Below are positions 42,319 to 51,317 of a stretch of DNA of 64,000 bases, piece after piece. Below the pieces are notes generated by a model. It saw only the letters and a list, made by a program, of their open reading frames with translations, ran no database searches and was not told where the DNA came from. A program made the position numbers and the translations under genes. Every line of letters starts with the position of its first letter. Position 1 is the first letter of the stretch. The stretch is from Aurantimonas coralicida_A (lineage in GTDB: Bacteria > Pseudomonadota > Alphaproteobacteria > Rhizobiales > Rhizobiaceae), in NCBI RefSeq assembly GCF_036016755.1, contig NZ_JAYXIH010000017.1, forward strand, positions 1-64,000, written 5' to 3'.

Positions 42319-42978
42319 ATGAAAGGTCGATCGGTGACTGCCATGCCCGCGTGGGTTCACACCGCCCAGGTTCATGAAAATCCGACCCCCGCCCCGGCTC
42401 CAGCTCCCGTCACGGACCGGCAGGAGACGCAAACGCCGCCCGAGACGAAACGCTCCTGGTCGGCGGTCCTGCTTGTTTTGAACGGCGCCTGTCTGTCCGC
42501 CACTGTGGCCGTCGCCGTGACGATGTTGCTCGCATGGCGCCCCATGCAGAACCTCGACACCCTGGACGACCGCATGGCCAGGCTTGACGGTATCGAACAA
42601 CGCCTGAGCGGCCGCGTCGACAGCGCCGCCGATCGTGTCGATCGCGCGATCCAGGGTAGGATCGACCAGGTCGACGCCGGATTGGCCGGATTGGCGGATG
42701 GGCTGGGACAGCTCCGGGTTTCCGTCGGCCAAAGCGTGGACACACTCGATGACACCAGCGCGAGGCTCGACGAGACCTTTGCCGGCGCCCTTCTGGCGAT
42801 AACCGAACTGACCGAAACGGCCAACTCGAGCCAAAACACGGAGCAACGAAGAGCCGTGAAATTCGCCGCGCAAGGTGGGCCCCCATTCGATGAGTCGTTG
42901 GGGCCCGCCTCGCCGGAATTCCAGCGACAAGAGCTTCCCGATGGATCCGTGGCCTACCGGCGGGTGGAAGCCCGCTAG
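42319..42978 (+). CDS. Single-pass membrane protein with coiled coil, unknown
   Basis: I do not recognise a family. The 219-residue product has a Pro-rich cytosolic N-terminus (about 45 residues), one transmembrane helix (WSAVLLVLNGACLSATVAVAVTML), then a long heptad-like helix with repeating Leu/Val/Asp (LDTLDDRMARLDGIEQRLSGRVDSAADRVDRAIQGRI and following), likely a periplasmic coiled coil, and a short polar tail. It sits 9 nt after the TadD-like gene and is probably co-transcribed, so a structural role with the pilus machine is a reasonable guess only. Confidence 0.7.
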   Translation: MKGRSVTAMPAWVHTAQVHENPTPAPAPAPVTDRQETQTPPETKRSWSAVLLVLNGACLSATVAVAVTMLLAWRPMQNLDTLDDRMARLDGIEQRLSGRVDSAADRVDRAIQGRIDQVDAGLAGLADGLGQLRVSVGQSVDTLDDTSARLDETFAGALLAITELTETANSSQNTEQRRAVKFAAQGGPPFDESLGPASPEFQRQELPDGSVAYRRVEAR

Positions 42979-43107
42979 ACCAGGACTGCTTCGGAGAGCG
43001 CGGCGATTACCAGTATAGCAGTAGAGATCACATTTTTCGGAGAGGCTTGATCGCTCCTCAGACGAGCAAATCGGTGCGATCGCAGACCTTCTGGTTCCGC
43101 ACTTTCC

Positions 43108-43497
43108 TCAAGTCGCTACCATCCGGCTTACTGCATCCCTTTCCAGCTTGGCGAGGACGGCCACGACGGCTGCCTGTCCGAGGAGGAAAGCCCATCCTAA
43201 AGCATTGGGAGAAATGAGCGTGAAGGGGAGGATGATACTCGCAGCGATCCACGCCAAATTGCCGAGGATAACAGTCCAGACGGCCGCTAGCTGGGGCTGG
43301 GGGAATGCGGCGGCTATCGCCATGAAAGCGGCGATTGGGAACAAAATGGCGCCCGCATAGAAAAGCAGCTCCGCCGGAATTCGCGTCAATGCTTGCAAGG
43401 GACGCGATGCTGTCATCAGCAATGTACCCGTTAGGCCACAAGCCGCAGCATCGAGCATGAGAAGGGACCGGATTGAAAGAGAAGTGATGGCGGTCAT
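43108..43497 (-). CDS. Small four-helix membrane protein, unknown
   Basis: A 129-residue hydrophobic protein with four predicted membrane helices (LLMLDAAACGLTGTLLMTA, LLFYAGAILFPIAAFMAIAAAF, VWTVILGNLAWIAASIILPF, WAFLLGQAAVVAVLAKL). No family recognised with confidence. It is divergent from an XRE-type regulator gene 127 bp away, a layout in which the regulator often controls the neighbour. Confidence 0.7.
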   Translation of the reverse strand: MTAITSLSIRSLLMLDAAACGLTGTLLMTASRPLQALTRIPAELLFYAGAILFPIAAFMAIAAAFPQPQLAAVWTVILGNLAWIAASIILPFTLISPNALGWAFLLGQAAVVAVLAKLERDAVSRMVAT

Positions 43498-43624
43498 GTT
43501 TGGTTCTCCTGGTTCTTGAACGGACCATCCGCGAAGGTCCTCGATCCAGTTTCCCGACCGCCTGCGCCAAGTCGATTACGTCAAAGGTAATTGAAAGCCC
43601 TGCGCTTTCGGCTAACCTCGCTCA

Positions 43625-44440
43625 ATGACCGGAACCATGATCGCAGTGGGCGACATCTTGCGCGATTGGCGTCAGCGTCGACGTTTGAGCCAGCTTGGTC
43701 TGGCTGTGGAAGCGGAGGTGTCTCAGCGCCATTTGAGCTTTGTCGAGTCGGGACGGGCGTCGCCCAGCCGGGATATGGTCCTCCGTCTCGCGGAAGGCCT
43801 CGCTATGCCGCTCCGCGAACGCAACGCGATCCTGATTTCCGCGGGCTTTGCCCCGCTCTACCGGGAGCGACCTCTCGACGACGATGCCATGGCAGTCGCT
43901 CGACAGGCGGTGGATCAAATTCTGAAAGGCCATGAGCCACACCCTGCCTTAGCGGTTGATCGTCACTGGAACATGCTCTCCGCCAATGGCGCGATCGCGC
44001 CGTTCCTGGAAGGAATAGCGTCGCAGCTTCTGGCGCCACCGGTGAATGTTCTGCGCCTCAGCCTGCATCCCGATGGGCTGGCTTCCCGCATCTTGAATTT
44101 CCGCGAATGGCGGGCGCATCTGGTTTCCAGGCTGAAGGAACAGGTGGAGCAGTCCAACGATGCCGGTCTGAAATCGCTGCTCGATGAACTGACGGCCTAT
44201 CCTGTTCCCGGCGACGCCAAACCATGGCGTCCGAACGATAGAGGCGCGGCACGCGCTCCCGTTGCCGTCAGGCTTGAGCTTGCTATCAAAGGCGGTAAAT
44301 TTGCCTTTCTTAGCACGACAACTGTCTTCGGCACGGCCACCGATATCACCTTGTCCGAAATCGCAATCGAGTCATTCTTTCCGGCGGATGAAAAAACGGC
44401 TGCCGCAATGCGGGCAGGTAGTCCAAATGTGCAAGGTTAG
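43625..44440 (+). CDS. XRE-family regulator with MmyB-like C-terminal domain
   Basis: A 271-residue transcription factor. The N-terminal Cro/C1 helix-turn-helix (GDILRDWRQRRRLSQLGLAVEAEVSQRHLSFVESGRASPSRDMVLRLAE) is followed by a PAS-like MmyB ligand-binding domain (PALAVDRHWNMLSANGAIAPFL ... RLSLHPDGLASRILNFREWR). Such regulators often sense small hydrophobic molecules and act on the adjacent, divergent gene; here that is the four-helix membrane protein. The pair is embedded inside the pilus region. Confidence 0.88.
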   Translation: MTGTMIAVGDILRDWRQRRRLSQLGLAVEAEVSQRHLSFVESGRASPSRDMVLRLAEGLAMPLRERNAILISAGFAPLYRERPLDDDAMAVARQAVDQILKGHEPHPALAVDRHWNMLSANGAIAPFLEGIASQLLAPPVNVLRLSLHPDGLASRILNFREWRAHLVSRLKEQVEQSNDAGLKSLLDELTAYPVPGDAKPWRPNDRGAARAPVAVRLELAIKGGKFAFLSTTTVFGTATDITLSEIAIESFFPADEKTAAAMRAGSPNVQG

Positions 44441-44634
44441 CGCATCGGACGGTCCCGGCGTTTCTCGTGTTGACCCGCCCTTAACCATCTCGTCGCAAAC
44501 TGCCGCGGAATGCGGGCTGCATCGCGGTCCGACGCACTGTCAGTCGCTCGAACCGCGTGGTGGATCCACGCGGCGGTGAGCATACGCCGCGCTCATCGGA
44601 CGACAGCAGAGACTGGACGCGAAAGGTAGCCTCG

Positions 44635-46152
44635 ATGGATGTGCTCCATCCTTGGAAACAGGCCGTGGAACTGCCCGCCGGCGGTCGCGCGCTCGCGGCT
44701 GTGCCACGGCTGCTGCGTATCGCGCTGACGACGCTGGCCTGCCTTGCGGCCCTTCCCGCAGCGGCCCAGCAGCGCATGCTCGACATCGGCAACGGCGGCG
44801 TGTCGAATGTGGTCGTGCGGCAAAGCTCGACGGTCACTATCACCACCAACCGGCCTTTCGCCAATCTCGTCGTTGGTGACGTCAAGATCGCCGATGTGGT
44901 GCCATTGTCCGATCGTTCCTTTTACATCCAGGGCCGGTCGAACGGGATCACCAATATCTCGATCTACGATGACGGCGACAGGCTGCTCGGCGTCGTCGAC
45001 ACTCGTGTCAGCATGGACTTCGCCAACGTCCATTCCGCGATTCGCGCCGCCGTCCCCAGCGCGACGGTGAAGGTGACCAATTTCAACGATCGCATTCATC
45101 TCAGCGGAACCGTGAAGAGCGCGCCCGACGCGGTGAAGGTGATGGACGTCGCCCAGCAATTCTCGTCCGAGCCGGTCATCAACGCGCTAGCGGTGACCGA
45201 CGCCCAACAGGTCGCGCTGGAAGTGCGCGTGCTTGAGGCAAGGCGTAGTGCCGGCCGCGATCTCGGCGTCAACTTCCGCGTGTCCGGTGGCACTTCGCTC
45301 GGCGTCATCGGCTCCCGCGTCCGGTTGAATGCCGATCCCGACACCGGCCAGCCGAAATCCTATCTCGACGACAATGCCGGACGCAATTCGCAAGGCACGC
45401 CCTTCGGATCGCTGGTCGCTCAGGTTCTCGAGAGCGCCGGCGTTCGCGTCGACATGATCATCAATGCGCTCGAGAAGAAGGGCCTCGCGCGGCGGCTGGC
45501 ACAGCCCAACCTGACCACCATGAGCGGCGAGAAGGCGAGCTTTCATGCCGGGGGCGAAGTGCCGATCCAGGCCGCCGTCGTCGGCGCCAACGGATCCTCC
45601 TCGACCCAAACCGAATACCGCCCCTACGGTGTCCGTCTCGAATTCCTGCCGACCGTTCTGGATAGCGGCTTGATCAATCTCAGGGTGATGACGGAGGTCA
45701 GCGAGATCGATCCAGCCGTCGTCGTCAACGGCAATCCCGGCTTCACGTCGCGCAAGGCGCAGACCGTCATCGAACTGCGCGACGGCCAGAGCTTCGCTAT
45801 GGCCGGCCTGCTGCAAACCGTGAACGCCAAGACGATCGAGCAACTGCCGTGGATCGGCCAGGTTCCGATCCTCGGCGCCTTGTTCCGTTCGACCAGCTTC
45901 CAGAAGCAGGAAACCGATCTGGTGGTGGTCGTAACCCCCCGCCTCGTCCAACCGGCGAGCCCGGGCGAGCAACTTTATTCCCCGCTCGACCAGACCCGCT
46001 CTCCCGACGACGTCGAGCTGTTCGCGCTCGGCCTTCTCGAGGTGGATAAGGACATGCTGCGATCGTTCAAGGAAGGCCAAGGCATTTCGGGACCCTACGG
46101 CCACATCATCGACATCGAGACGGATAACGGCAATGCGCACGCCCAGCCTTGA
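44635..46152 (+). CDS. cpaC: Tad pilus outer-membrane secretin
   Basis: CpaC/RcpA, the secretin ring of the Tad (Flp) pilus. 505 residues: signal peptide (LLRIALTTLACLAALPAAAQQ), an N-terminal pilus-secretin domain (VVRQSSTVTITTNRPFANLVVGDVKIADVVPLSDRSFYIQGRSNGITNI), a BON-like segment, and the secretin beta-barrel domain (GARVDM-like AGVRVDMIINALEKKGLARRLAQPNLTTMSGEKASFHAGGEVP, then VRLEFLPTVLDSGLINL). It directs pilin through the outer membrane. Its end overlaps the next gene by 20 nt. Confidence 0.93.
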   Translation: MDVLHPWKQAVELPAGGRALAAVPRLLRIALTTLACLAALPAAAQQRMLDIGNGGVSNVVVRQSSTVTITTNRPFANLVVGDVKIADVVPLSDRSFYIQGRSNGITNISIYDDGDRLLGVVDTRVSMDFANVHSAIRAAVPSATVKVTNFNDRIHLSGTVKSAPDAVKVMDVAQQFSSEPVINALAVTDAQQVALEVRVLEARRSAGRDLGVNFRVSGGTSLGVIGSRVRLNADPDTGQPKSYLDDNAGRNSQGTPFGSLVAQVLESAGVRVDMIINALEKKGLARRLAQPNLTTMSGEKASFHAGGEVPIQAAVVGANGSSSTQTEYRPYGVRLEFLPTVLDSGLINLRVMTEVSEIDPAVVVNGNPGFTSRKAQTVIELRDGQSFAMAGLLQTVNAKTIEQLPWIGQVPILGALFRSTSFQKQETDLVVVVTPRLVQPASPGEQLYSPLDQTRSPDDVELFALGLLEVDKDMLRSFKEGQGISGPYGHIIDIETDNGNAHAQP

Positions 46153-46423
46153 GATCGTCGTCCTTGCCGCCACTGCCCTGCTGACGGGCTGCGCGGACTA
46201 TGCCAATCAGCGCGATACGATCTCGCTCGGGGCGGGTAACGCGATGCAAGCGAACATGGCGGTCCACACGGCGAACGCCTTTCCCCCTCATCGCAACGTC
46301 ACGGCAATACGCACAGACGGACAGGTCGCCGAGCGGAACGTGCGTCTGTATCGCGGCACCGGATCCGCCGCCAGTCCGGCGCAACCAGCAGCAACCGCGC
46401 CCGCGGCACCCGCGGCGGAATGA
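46133..46423 (+). CDS. Small Tad-locus lipoprotein (CpaD-like)
   Basis: A 96-residue protein with a lipobox LLTGC at residues 16-20 and the short conserved motif SLGAGNAMQANMAVHT followed by FPPHRNV, which I associate with small CpaD-like lipoproteins in alphaproteobacterial Tad loci. The C-terminal part is Ala/Pro-rich. It overlaps cpaC by 20 nt. Its likely role is in secretin placement or stability. Confidence 0.75.
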   Translation: MRTPSLEIVVLAATALLTGCADYANQRDTISLGAGNAMQANMAVHTANAFPPHRNVTAIRTDGQVAERNVRLYRGTGSAASPAQPAATAPAAPAAE

Positions 46424-46491
46424 CGGCTGCCCGGTTCACCCGGCAGGCACGATACGATCGAGCCCGTGACGACCACGACAATTCGACCTGT

Positions 46492-46516
46492 CCCGTTAAC
46501 GTCCTTTCTTAACGGG
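46492..46516. promoter_or_regulatory. Inverted repeat upstream of cpaB
   Basis: CCCGTTAA (46492-46499) and TTAACGGG (46509-46516) are exact reverse complements around a 9-nt spacer, 83 nt before the cpaB start. It could be an operator, or a weak transcription pause. The two TTAA cores are 9 nt apart, not the 7 of a CtrA box. Confidence 0.5.
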
Positions 46517-46598
46517 TGGTCAAGCTCGCGGCCCTAAGCTCCCTCGGATTATGAGGAAGCAGGCGGGTTCGATAACAACCTTCCCGCACGGTAGGACA

Positions 46599-47426
46599 AT
46601 GATTCGAGCTCTCATCTTCGTGGCCGCGCTCGGTTCGGGCGGGCTCGCTGCCTGGATCACATTCGCCCAGGACGACACTCCTGTTCGGGTCGAGCAGGCG
46701 CCTGAGATCGCGCGCATCGCGATGAGCGAAGTGCTCGTGGCATCCGCCGAGATCGGCCAGGGACGATTGCTGGAAGAGACCAGCATGCGCTGGCAGTCAT
46801 GGCCGGAAGGTGCCGTGTCCGCCGGTTTCATCACCCGTGCTTCCCAACCCGACGCAATCGAGACGCTCGCCGGCTCGCTCGTCAAGAGTCAGTTCCAGGA
46901 AAGCGAACCGATCCGCAGCGACAAGTTGGCTCCCGCCGGCACCGGCTATATGTCCGCCCTGCTGCCGGCTGGCAAACGCGCGGTCGCGGTCCGGGTCTCG
47001 GCGGAAAACACGGCCGGCGGGTTCGTACTGCCCAATGACCGGGTCGATGTTGTCCACACCTACACGCGACCGAGCGTCGGTACCGAGCCGCCGCAGAGCG
47101 TCAGCCGCGCGATCTTGAGGAATGTCCGCGTGCTGGCTGTCGACCAAAGCCGCAACGCCGACCCGGCCAACCCGCAACAGGTCGTGGTCGGGCGGACGGC
47201 AACCCTAGAACTGGACATCCAGCAGGTGGAACAGATCACCGCCGCCGAGGCCTCCGGGACTCTGTCCCTGGCCTTGCGGTCGGCAGCGGATCTCAACGAG
47301 CCGAAGCTCGCGGTCAAGCGCCGAGAGCCGACAGTCGGCGTCTATCGTGACGGCAAGATGGAGGTCGTGAAGGTCGCGCCACATACCGCGGGATCGCTGT
47401 GGCGAGCTCGCCAGTCGTCGCCTTGA
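46599..47426 (+). CDS. cpaB: Tad pilus assembly protein CpaB/RcpC
   Basis: A 275-residue inner-membrane/periplasmic protein: N-terminal membrane helix (MIRALIFVAALGSGGLAAWITF), then an SAF domain (VLVASAEIGQGRLLEETSMRWQSWPEG) and the RcpC core (PAGKRAVAVRVSAENTAGGFVLPNDRVDVVHTYTRP, TATLELDIQQVEQITAAEASGTLSLALRSAAD). It couples secretin assembly to the inner-membrane complex. AGGA precedes the ATG at 46599. In most Tad loci cpaB stands before cpaC; here it follows it. Confidence 0.92.
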   Translation: MIRALIFVAALGSGGLAAWITFAQDDTPVRVEQAPEIARIAMSEVLVASAEIGQGRLLEETSMRWQSWPEGAVSAGFITRASQPDAIETLAGSLVKSQFQESEPIRSDKLAPAGTGYMSALLPAGKRAVAVRVSAENTAGGFVLPNDRVDVVHTYTRPSVGTEPPQSVSRAILRNVRVLAVDQSRNADPANPQQVVVGRTATLELDIQQVEQITAAEASGTLSLALRSAADLNEPKLAVKRREPTVGVYRDGKMEVVKVAPHTAGSLWRARQSSP

Positions 47427-48724
47427 CGGACGACGAGGCGCCCATGATGCCTGCTTCCTCCGCTACCGGGGACAAGGCACCGCCGAAACAGACGGCGACG
47501 AACGCGTCCGCCACCGGCAGCCTGATCATTCCGCAAATCGCCATCGCGGTCTTCACCGAGACCGAGGAGCTTGCCCGGACCGCCGAGGCGGCCGCGTCGG
47601 ACCGACGCCTGCAACGGACGCGATTGACGGTCCATGGCGGCGGATTGCCGGCTGCGATCGAGCTTTACGGCAAGGGTCCGACCCCCAATCTCATCATCGT
47701 TGAAACGACGGCCGAGAATGCCGCGCTGTTCGCAGGGCTGAACGCGCTGGCCGATGTCTGCCTGACCAGCACCAAAGTCATCGTGATCGGACACCGCAAC
47801 GACATCACGCTCTACCGGGAACTGATCGAGCAGGGCATCCACGAATATGTCGTCGCCCCGCTGGACGTAATGTCGCTGATCGCCACGATCGGCCGCCTCT
47901 ACAAAAGCGCTGGCGCGCAGAAGCTTGGAAAGGTCTGCGCCTTCTTTGGCGCGCGTGGGGGCGTCGGTTCATCGACCGTGGCGCACAATACTGCCTGGTC
48001 GCTGGCCTCGTCCTTCGATTCCGACGTTCTTCTGATCGATATGGATCTACCCTTCGGCACCGCCGGCCTGGACTTCAACATCGAGGCGGCACAGGGGGTC
48101 ATGGACGCGATCAGCGACGCCGACCGGCTTGACGACGTGCTGCTGGAGCGGATCATGACGCAGCGTGGCGAACGGCTCAGCATCCTGACGCCGCCGCTCG
48201 CGCTGACGAACGCCTACGATCTGCGGGAGACGGATTTCAACGGCCTCATCGACATCGCGCGATCGAGCGCCAGGCTGACGATCCTCGACCTTCCCCATAT
48301 GTGGACCGCCTGGGTCAAACGGCTTCTGACCGACGCGGACGACGTCGTCATCACCGCTGCGCCGGACCTCGCCAATATGCGCAACGTCAAGGGCGTCATC
48401 GAATTCCTGCGGTCCACCCGGCCGCATGACAGCCCTCCCAAGCTGGTCCTGAACCAGATCGGCATCCCGAAACGCCCGGAGATCAAGGCTCCGGCCTTTG
48501 CCACTGCCGTCGCGCTCGAGCCCAGCCTCAGCATCCCCTTCGACCCGGCGCTTTTCGGCAACGCAGCCAATGACGGTCGCATGATCGGGGAAACATCGGC
48601 CCGTTCGCCCGTGGCCCGCTCGTTTGACGAACTCGCACACTCCCTGATCAGCGGCAAGGCGGTGTCGCGGCCCGCGAGGAAAGGCATCAATGCTCTTGCC
48701 GCGCGCTTGGTCGGGAGGCGTTGA
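47399..48724 (+). CDS. cpaE: Tad pilus localisation ATPase CpaE/TadZ
   Basis: A 441-residue MinD/ParA-like protein that places the pilus machine at the pole. The N-terminal receiver-like domain (IAIAVFTETEELARTAEAAA ... PNLIIVETT) lacks a clear phosphoacceptor pattern; the C-terminal ATPase carries a deviant Walker A, FFGARGGVGSSTVAHN, in which the usual GK lysine is replaced, and LLIDMDLPFGTAGLDF. Loss of the signature lysine is common in TadZ/CpaE proteins. The GTG start overlaps cpaB by 28 nt. Confidence 0.92.
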   Translation: MASSPVVALTDDEAPMMPASSATGDKAPPKQTATNASATGSLIIPQIAIAVFTETEELARTAEAAASDRRLQRTRLTVHGGGLPAAIELYGKGPTPNLIIVETTAENAALFAGLNALADVCLTSTKVIVIGHRNDITLYRELIEQGIHEYVVAPLDVMSLIATIGRLYKSAGAQKLGKVCAFFGARGGVGSSTVAHNTAWSLASSFDSDVLLIDMDLPFGTAGLDFNIEAAQGVMDAISDADRLDDVLLERIMTQRGERLSILTPPLALTNAYDLRETDFNGLIDIARSSARLTILDLPHMWTAWVKRLLTDADDVVITAAPDLANMRNVKGVIEFLRSTRPHDSPPKLVLNQIGIPKRPEIKAPAFATAVALEPSLSIPFDPALFGNAANDGRMIGETSARSPVARSFDELAHSLISGKAVSRPARKGINALAARLVGRR

Positions 48725-48730
48725 ACCGCG

Positions 48731-49249
48731 ATGCGCGCTCTGCCGCCCTTTTCCCGGGACCGACGACGCAGCCGCCCTCGTCTCCGGCGATCGGCGGATC
48801 GCTTCCAGGCGCTGATGGCCGGCAGGGACGGCGTCTCGGCGGTCGAATTCGCTCTCTTCGCACCGATCCTGTTCTTCGCTCTCATCGCGACGGCGGATCT
48901 CGGCCTGGCGTTGAACGAACGAATGGCGATCGACCACGTCCTGCGCGCGGGCGCCCAGACCGCTATGGCCGATCCGGGTGAGCAGCGTGTCATCGACGTC
49001 ATGACGGCCACCGCCACGCCGAATTTTCCGCCCCCGACAGACCCCGCGGTCGCCCCCGATCTGGTGATGTCGGTGTCGCGCTATTACGCCTGCCCGGAAG
49101 CGCCCGACGTCGCGGTGCCCGCCTCGACCAGTTGCGCCGGATCAGCGCCGACCTACAGCTTCTATCAAATTGGCGGGACAAAGACTTACAGCGGCTGGAT
49201 CATTCCTGATCTCAACTTCCGGCCGCAGATTCAGGTGCAGGTACGATGA
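48731..49249 (+). CDS. TadE-family pseudopilin (first of two)
   Basis: A 172-residue TadE-like protein. An Arg-rich N-terminus leads to the pilin-like helix GVSAVEFALFAPILFFALIATADLGLAL, where GxxAVEF holds the processing glutamate. The C-terminal domain contains two cysteines (YYACPEAP and TSCAGS). It is expected to be processed by a prepilin peptidase, but none is encoded in the window. It overlaps the next TadE gene by 4 nt. Confidence 0.88.
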   Translation: MRALPPFSRDRRRSRPRLRRSADRFQALMAGRDGVSAVEFALFAPILFFALIATADLGLALNERMAIDHVLRAGAQTAMADPGEQRVIDVMTATATPNFPPPTDPAVAPDLVMSVSRYYACPEAPDVAVPASTSCAGSAPTYSFYQIGGTKTYSGWIIPDLNFRPQIQVQVR

Positions 49250-49638
49250 GCCTGCGGAACCGCTTTCGAAACGACGATGTGGGTGCGACGGCCGTCGAAT
49301 TCGCCATCATATGCTTTCCGTTATTGCTTGTTTCGCTCGGCGTCGTCGAATTCGGGCGGGCCCTGAATGTCCGCAACGACCTCGCCTTCGCGGCGGATTT
49401 CGCGGTTCGCTCCGTTCTTAACGACGCGACGGTTCCAAATCCGGATCTGGATTCGACAATCCGCACATCCTTCACCGGCAACCGCCCCGACCTTCTTCAA
49501 ATTGATTTTGGCACGGCTGCGGAAGCGGGCGTGTCGTTTCGCACGGTCGCGATCACCTATCCCTTTGAGTTCGTGGTTCCGGGGGTGTCGGCAAACGGCA
49601 TGACGCTGAGCGTGTCCCGTCGCATTCCGCTGAACTGA
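49246..49638 (+). CDS. TadE-family pseudopilin (second)
   Basis: A 130-residue TadE-like protein with the helix VGATAVEFAIICFPLLLVSLGVVEFGRALN and the Glu of AVEF. It is shorter than its neighbour and has no extra cysteine pair. It is likely a minor pseudopilin of the same machine; TadE and TadF commonly occur as such pairs, so this may fill the TadF place. Confidence 0.88.
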   Translation: MSLRNRFRNDDVGATAVEFAIICFPLLLVSLGVVEFGRALNVRNDLAFAADFAVRSVLNDATVPNPDLDSTIRTSFTGNRPDLLQIDFGTAAEAGVSFRTVAITYPFEFVVPGVSANGMTLSVSRRIPLN

Positions 49639-49893
49639 CCGCAGCCCCTTGCGCCGCTGGGTGCATTCCGCCCCGATTTATTCGCTATTGATTACAATTG
49701 CGTCGATCGATTTTACGGCGCTGCAATCGTGGTTCGATAGCATCCCCCCAGTCAGGCGATGACCGCTTCGAGATCCTGAGACGGCCGGTTCGCCGCAAGT
49801 GCGGCGCAACCGACACACGGCTTCAGGCGTCACAATGGACGTGACCCCATCCTCGGACGTCAGGCCGCCATAGCGTATCGCTGCGGAGGAACC

Positions 49894-51315
49894 ATGTTCG
49901 GCAGGAAGACGGAAGAGGAGAGCACTCCAGCCGCGTCCAACGACGACGCTGTGGCTTGCGTCATCCCCACCAGCGAAACCGCCATCACGCCGCCGCGGGT
50001 CGTGCGCCCGGAAAAGCAGCCGCGCGGCGAAAAGCACTTTTCCCTGAAGCGAGAGATCTTCGACGCGTTGGTGGACGCGATCGACGTGTCCGTCCTGTCG
50101 ACCATGAAGACCGACGAAGCGCGCGAGGAGATCGTCCAGGTCGTCAATGACATCATCACGGCGAAGAAGGTTCAGATCAGCATCGCCGAGCAGGAGGCGC
50201 TGGTCGGCGAAATCTGCGACGACGTGCTCGGCTACGGGCCGCTGGAGCCGCTGCTCGCCCGCGACGACATCGCCGACATCATGGTCAATGGTCGCAACCG
50301 CATTTTCATCGAGGTGAACGGCAAGGTGCAGGAGACGGACGTCCGTTTTCAGGACAACCAGCAACTGCTCAATGTCTGCCAACGGATCGTCAGTCAGGTT
50401 GGCCGGCGCGTCGATGAGTCGAGCCCGATCTGCGATGCCCGGTTGGCCGACGGCTCCCGCGTCAACGTCATCGCACCACCGCTGGCGATCGACGGACCGA
50501 CGCTGACGATCCGCAAGTTCAAGAAGGACAAGCTGACGCTCGACGATCTGGTCCGGTTTGGCGCGATCTCCCCGGAAGGCGCCACCATCCTCCAGATCAT
50601 CGGCCGGGTGCGCTGCAACGTCGTCATCTCCGGCGGTACCGGCTCGGGCAAGACGACGCTGCTCAACTGCCTGACCCGCTATATCGACGAAGACGAGCGC
50701 ATCATCACCTGCGAGGATTCGGCCGAGCTGCAGTTGCAGCAGCCGCATGTCGTCCGGCTGGAAACCCGCCCGCCCAACATCGAGGGCGAGGGTGAGATCA
50801 CCATGCGCGCCCTGGTCAAGAACTGCCTGCGCATGCGCCCCGAGCGGATCATCGTCGGCGAGGTGCGCGGACCCGAGGTGTTCGATCTCCTGCAGGCGAT
50901 GAACACCGGCCATGACGGCTCGATGGGCACGATCCACTCCAACTCGCCGCGCGAATGCTTGAAGCGCATGGAATCGATGATCGCCATGGGCGGTTTCTCG
51001 CTACCGGCGACCACGGTCCGAGAGATCATCGTCGGCTCCGTCGACGTCATCATCCAGGCCGCGCGGCTGCGCGACGGCTCGCGCCGGATCACCCACATCA
51101 CCGAAGTGCTCGGCATGGAGGGCGACGTGATCACCACCCAGGATCTGTTCGTCTACGACATGGTCGGCGAGGACGCCGACGGCAAGGTGCTCGGCCGTCA
51201 CCGTTCGACCGGGGTTGGACGGCCGGGATTCTGGGATCGCGCCCGCTACTACAACGAGGATAAGCGCCTCGCGGCCGCCCTCGACGCCGCCGAGCAGAGC
51301 GCCGTGGCCGCCTGA
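49894..51315 (+). CDS. cpaF: Tad pilus secretion ATPase
   Basis: CpaF/TadA, the hexameric ATPase that drives Flp pilus assembly. 473 residues: N-terminal domain (DVLGYGPLEPLLARDDIADIMVNGRNRIFIE), then the RecA-like core with Walker A ISGGTGSGKTTLLN, Asp box CEDSAELQL, Walker B region RPERIIVGEVRGPEVFDLL and His box GHDGSMGTIHSN. GGAGGAACC precedes the ATG. A 255-nt gap separates it from tadE, so it may have its own promoter. tadB follows after 2 nt. Confidence 0.95.
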   Translation: MFGRKTEEESTPAASNDDAVACVIPTSETAITPPRVVRPEKQPRGEKHFSLKREIFDALVDAIDVSVLSTMKTDEAREEIVQVVNDIITAKKVQISIAEQEALVGEICDDVLGYGPLEPLLARDDIADIMVNGRNRIFIEVNGKVQETDVRFQDNQQLLNVCQRIVSQVGRRVDESSPICDARLADGSRVNVIAPPLAIDGPTLTIRKFKKDKLTLDDLVRFGAISPEGATILQIIGRVRCNVVISGGTGSGKTTLLNCLTRYIDEDERIITCEDSAELQLQQPHVVRLETRPPNIEGEGEITMRALVKNCLRMRPERIIVGEVRGPEVFDLLQAMNTGHDGSMGTIHSNSPRECLKRMESMIAMGGFSLPATTVREIIVGSVDVIIQAARLRDGSRRITHITEVLGMEGDVITTQDLFVYDMVGEDADGKVLGRHRSTGVGRPGFWDRARYYNEDKRLAAALDAAEQSAVAA

Positions 51316-51317
51316 CC

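Noticed and set aside
46492..46516. Possible CtrA binding box upstream of cpaB
   Set aside because: The two TTAA cores are 9 nt apart; the CtrA consensus needs 7. Kept only as an inverted repeat.
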